DNA of 5,143 bases from Tannerellaceae bacterium (GTDB lineage: Bacteria > Bacteroidota > Bacteroidia > Bacteroidales > Tannerellaceae). The position numbers and the translations under genes are program-made. The stretch spans positions 1 to 5,143 of the forward strand of contig JAISMW010000080.1 in assembly GCA_031276545.1 (NCBI GenBank), given 5' to 3'. Of this stretch, positions 5,098 to 5,143 are shown in pieces; the first letter of the stretch is position 1, and every line of letters begins with the position of its first letter. The notes below the pieces were generated by a model, which saw nothing but the letters and a program-made list of their open reading frames with translations, had not been told where the DNA came from and did not search any database.

Positions 5098-5143
5098 GGA
5101 TAATTCTAAAATACGTAGATTATTTCATTCCAACAATTCACCA

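Noticed and set aside
5098..5143. C-terminus of a gene entering from the right on the minus strand
   Set aside because: Only about 4 to 11 codons are open before stops in each frame, with no recognisable sequence. This is too little to support a gene.

Overview
The window looks like chromosomal DNA from a gut- or oral-type Bacteroidales bacterium. The evidence is an NVEALA-type small exported peptide beside a BF3164-like propeller lipoprotein, Bacteroidales-style promoter boxes (TAnnTTTG), A-rich leaders with weak or no Shine-Dalgarno sequences, and the protein wording of RuvX and Def. The central genes are GC-rich (38 of 60 bases in 841-900), more than is usual for Bacteroides itself. I cannot name a genus.

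Left part (1-1616, plus strand). The window opens in the last 70 codons of an IS5-type DDE transposase. A short AT-rich gap follows, then a 76-residue NVEALA-family peptide gene with a variant motif (NLEAWA) and a cysteine-rich tail. A strong hairpin with a short T-run separates it from a lipoprotein gene of the BF3164 / 6-bladed propeller type. That lipoprotein gene is split by a net +1 shift near 1262, so it is either a pseudogene or carries a sequence error.

Central part (1666-4611, minus strand). Four genes read leftwards: ruvX, def (start overlaps the ruvX stop by 4 bases), a carboxyltransferase subunit of an acyl-CoA carboxylase / methylmalonyl-CoA decarboxylase-type enzyme, and a small biotin carrier protein with the EAMKM biotinylation motif. 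The first two are housekeeping (RNA/DNA processing and N-terminal deformylation). The last two are partner subunits of one biotin enzyme whose biotin carboxylase, or decarboxylase membrane subunit, is not in the window. The set converges on the lipoprotein gene across a 49-base gap.

Right part (4612-5143). A Bacteroidales-type promoter lies almost on top of the ruvX start. About 310 bases follow with no convincing gene, but with an 8-bp inverted repeat and a minus-strand translation that may mark a dispersed repeat. Then comes a second, near-identical promoter/start module facing right. It leads into a 38-codon ORF whose start is embedded in a long palindromic hairpin. The role of this right-end unit is unknown; an insertion-sequence end, a small RNA or a leader peptide are all possible.

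No tRNA, rRNA or CRISPR array was seen. The most distinctive biology is the NVEALA peptide/propeller lipoprotein pair and the palindrome-bearing unit at the right edge.
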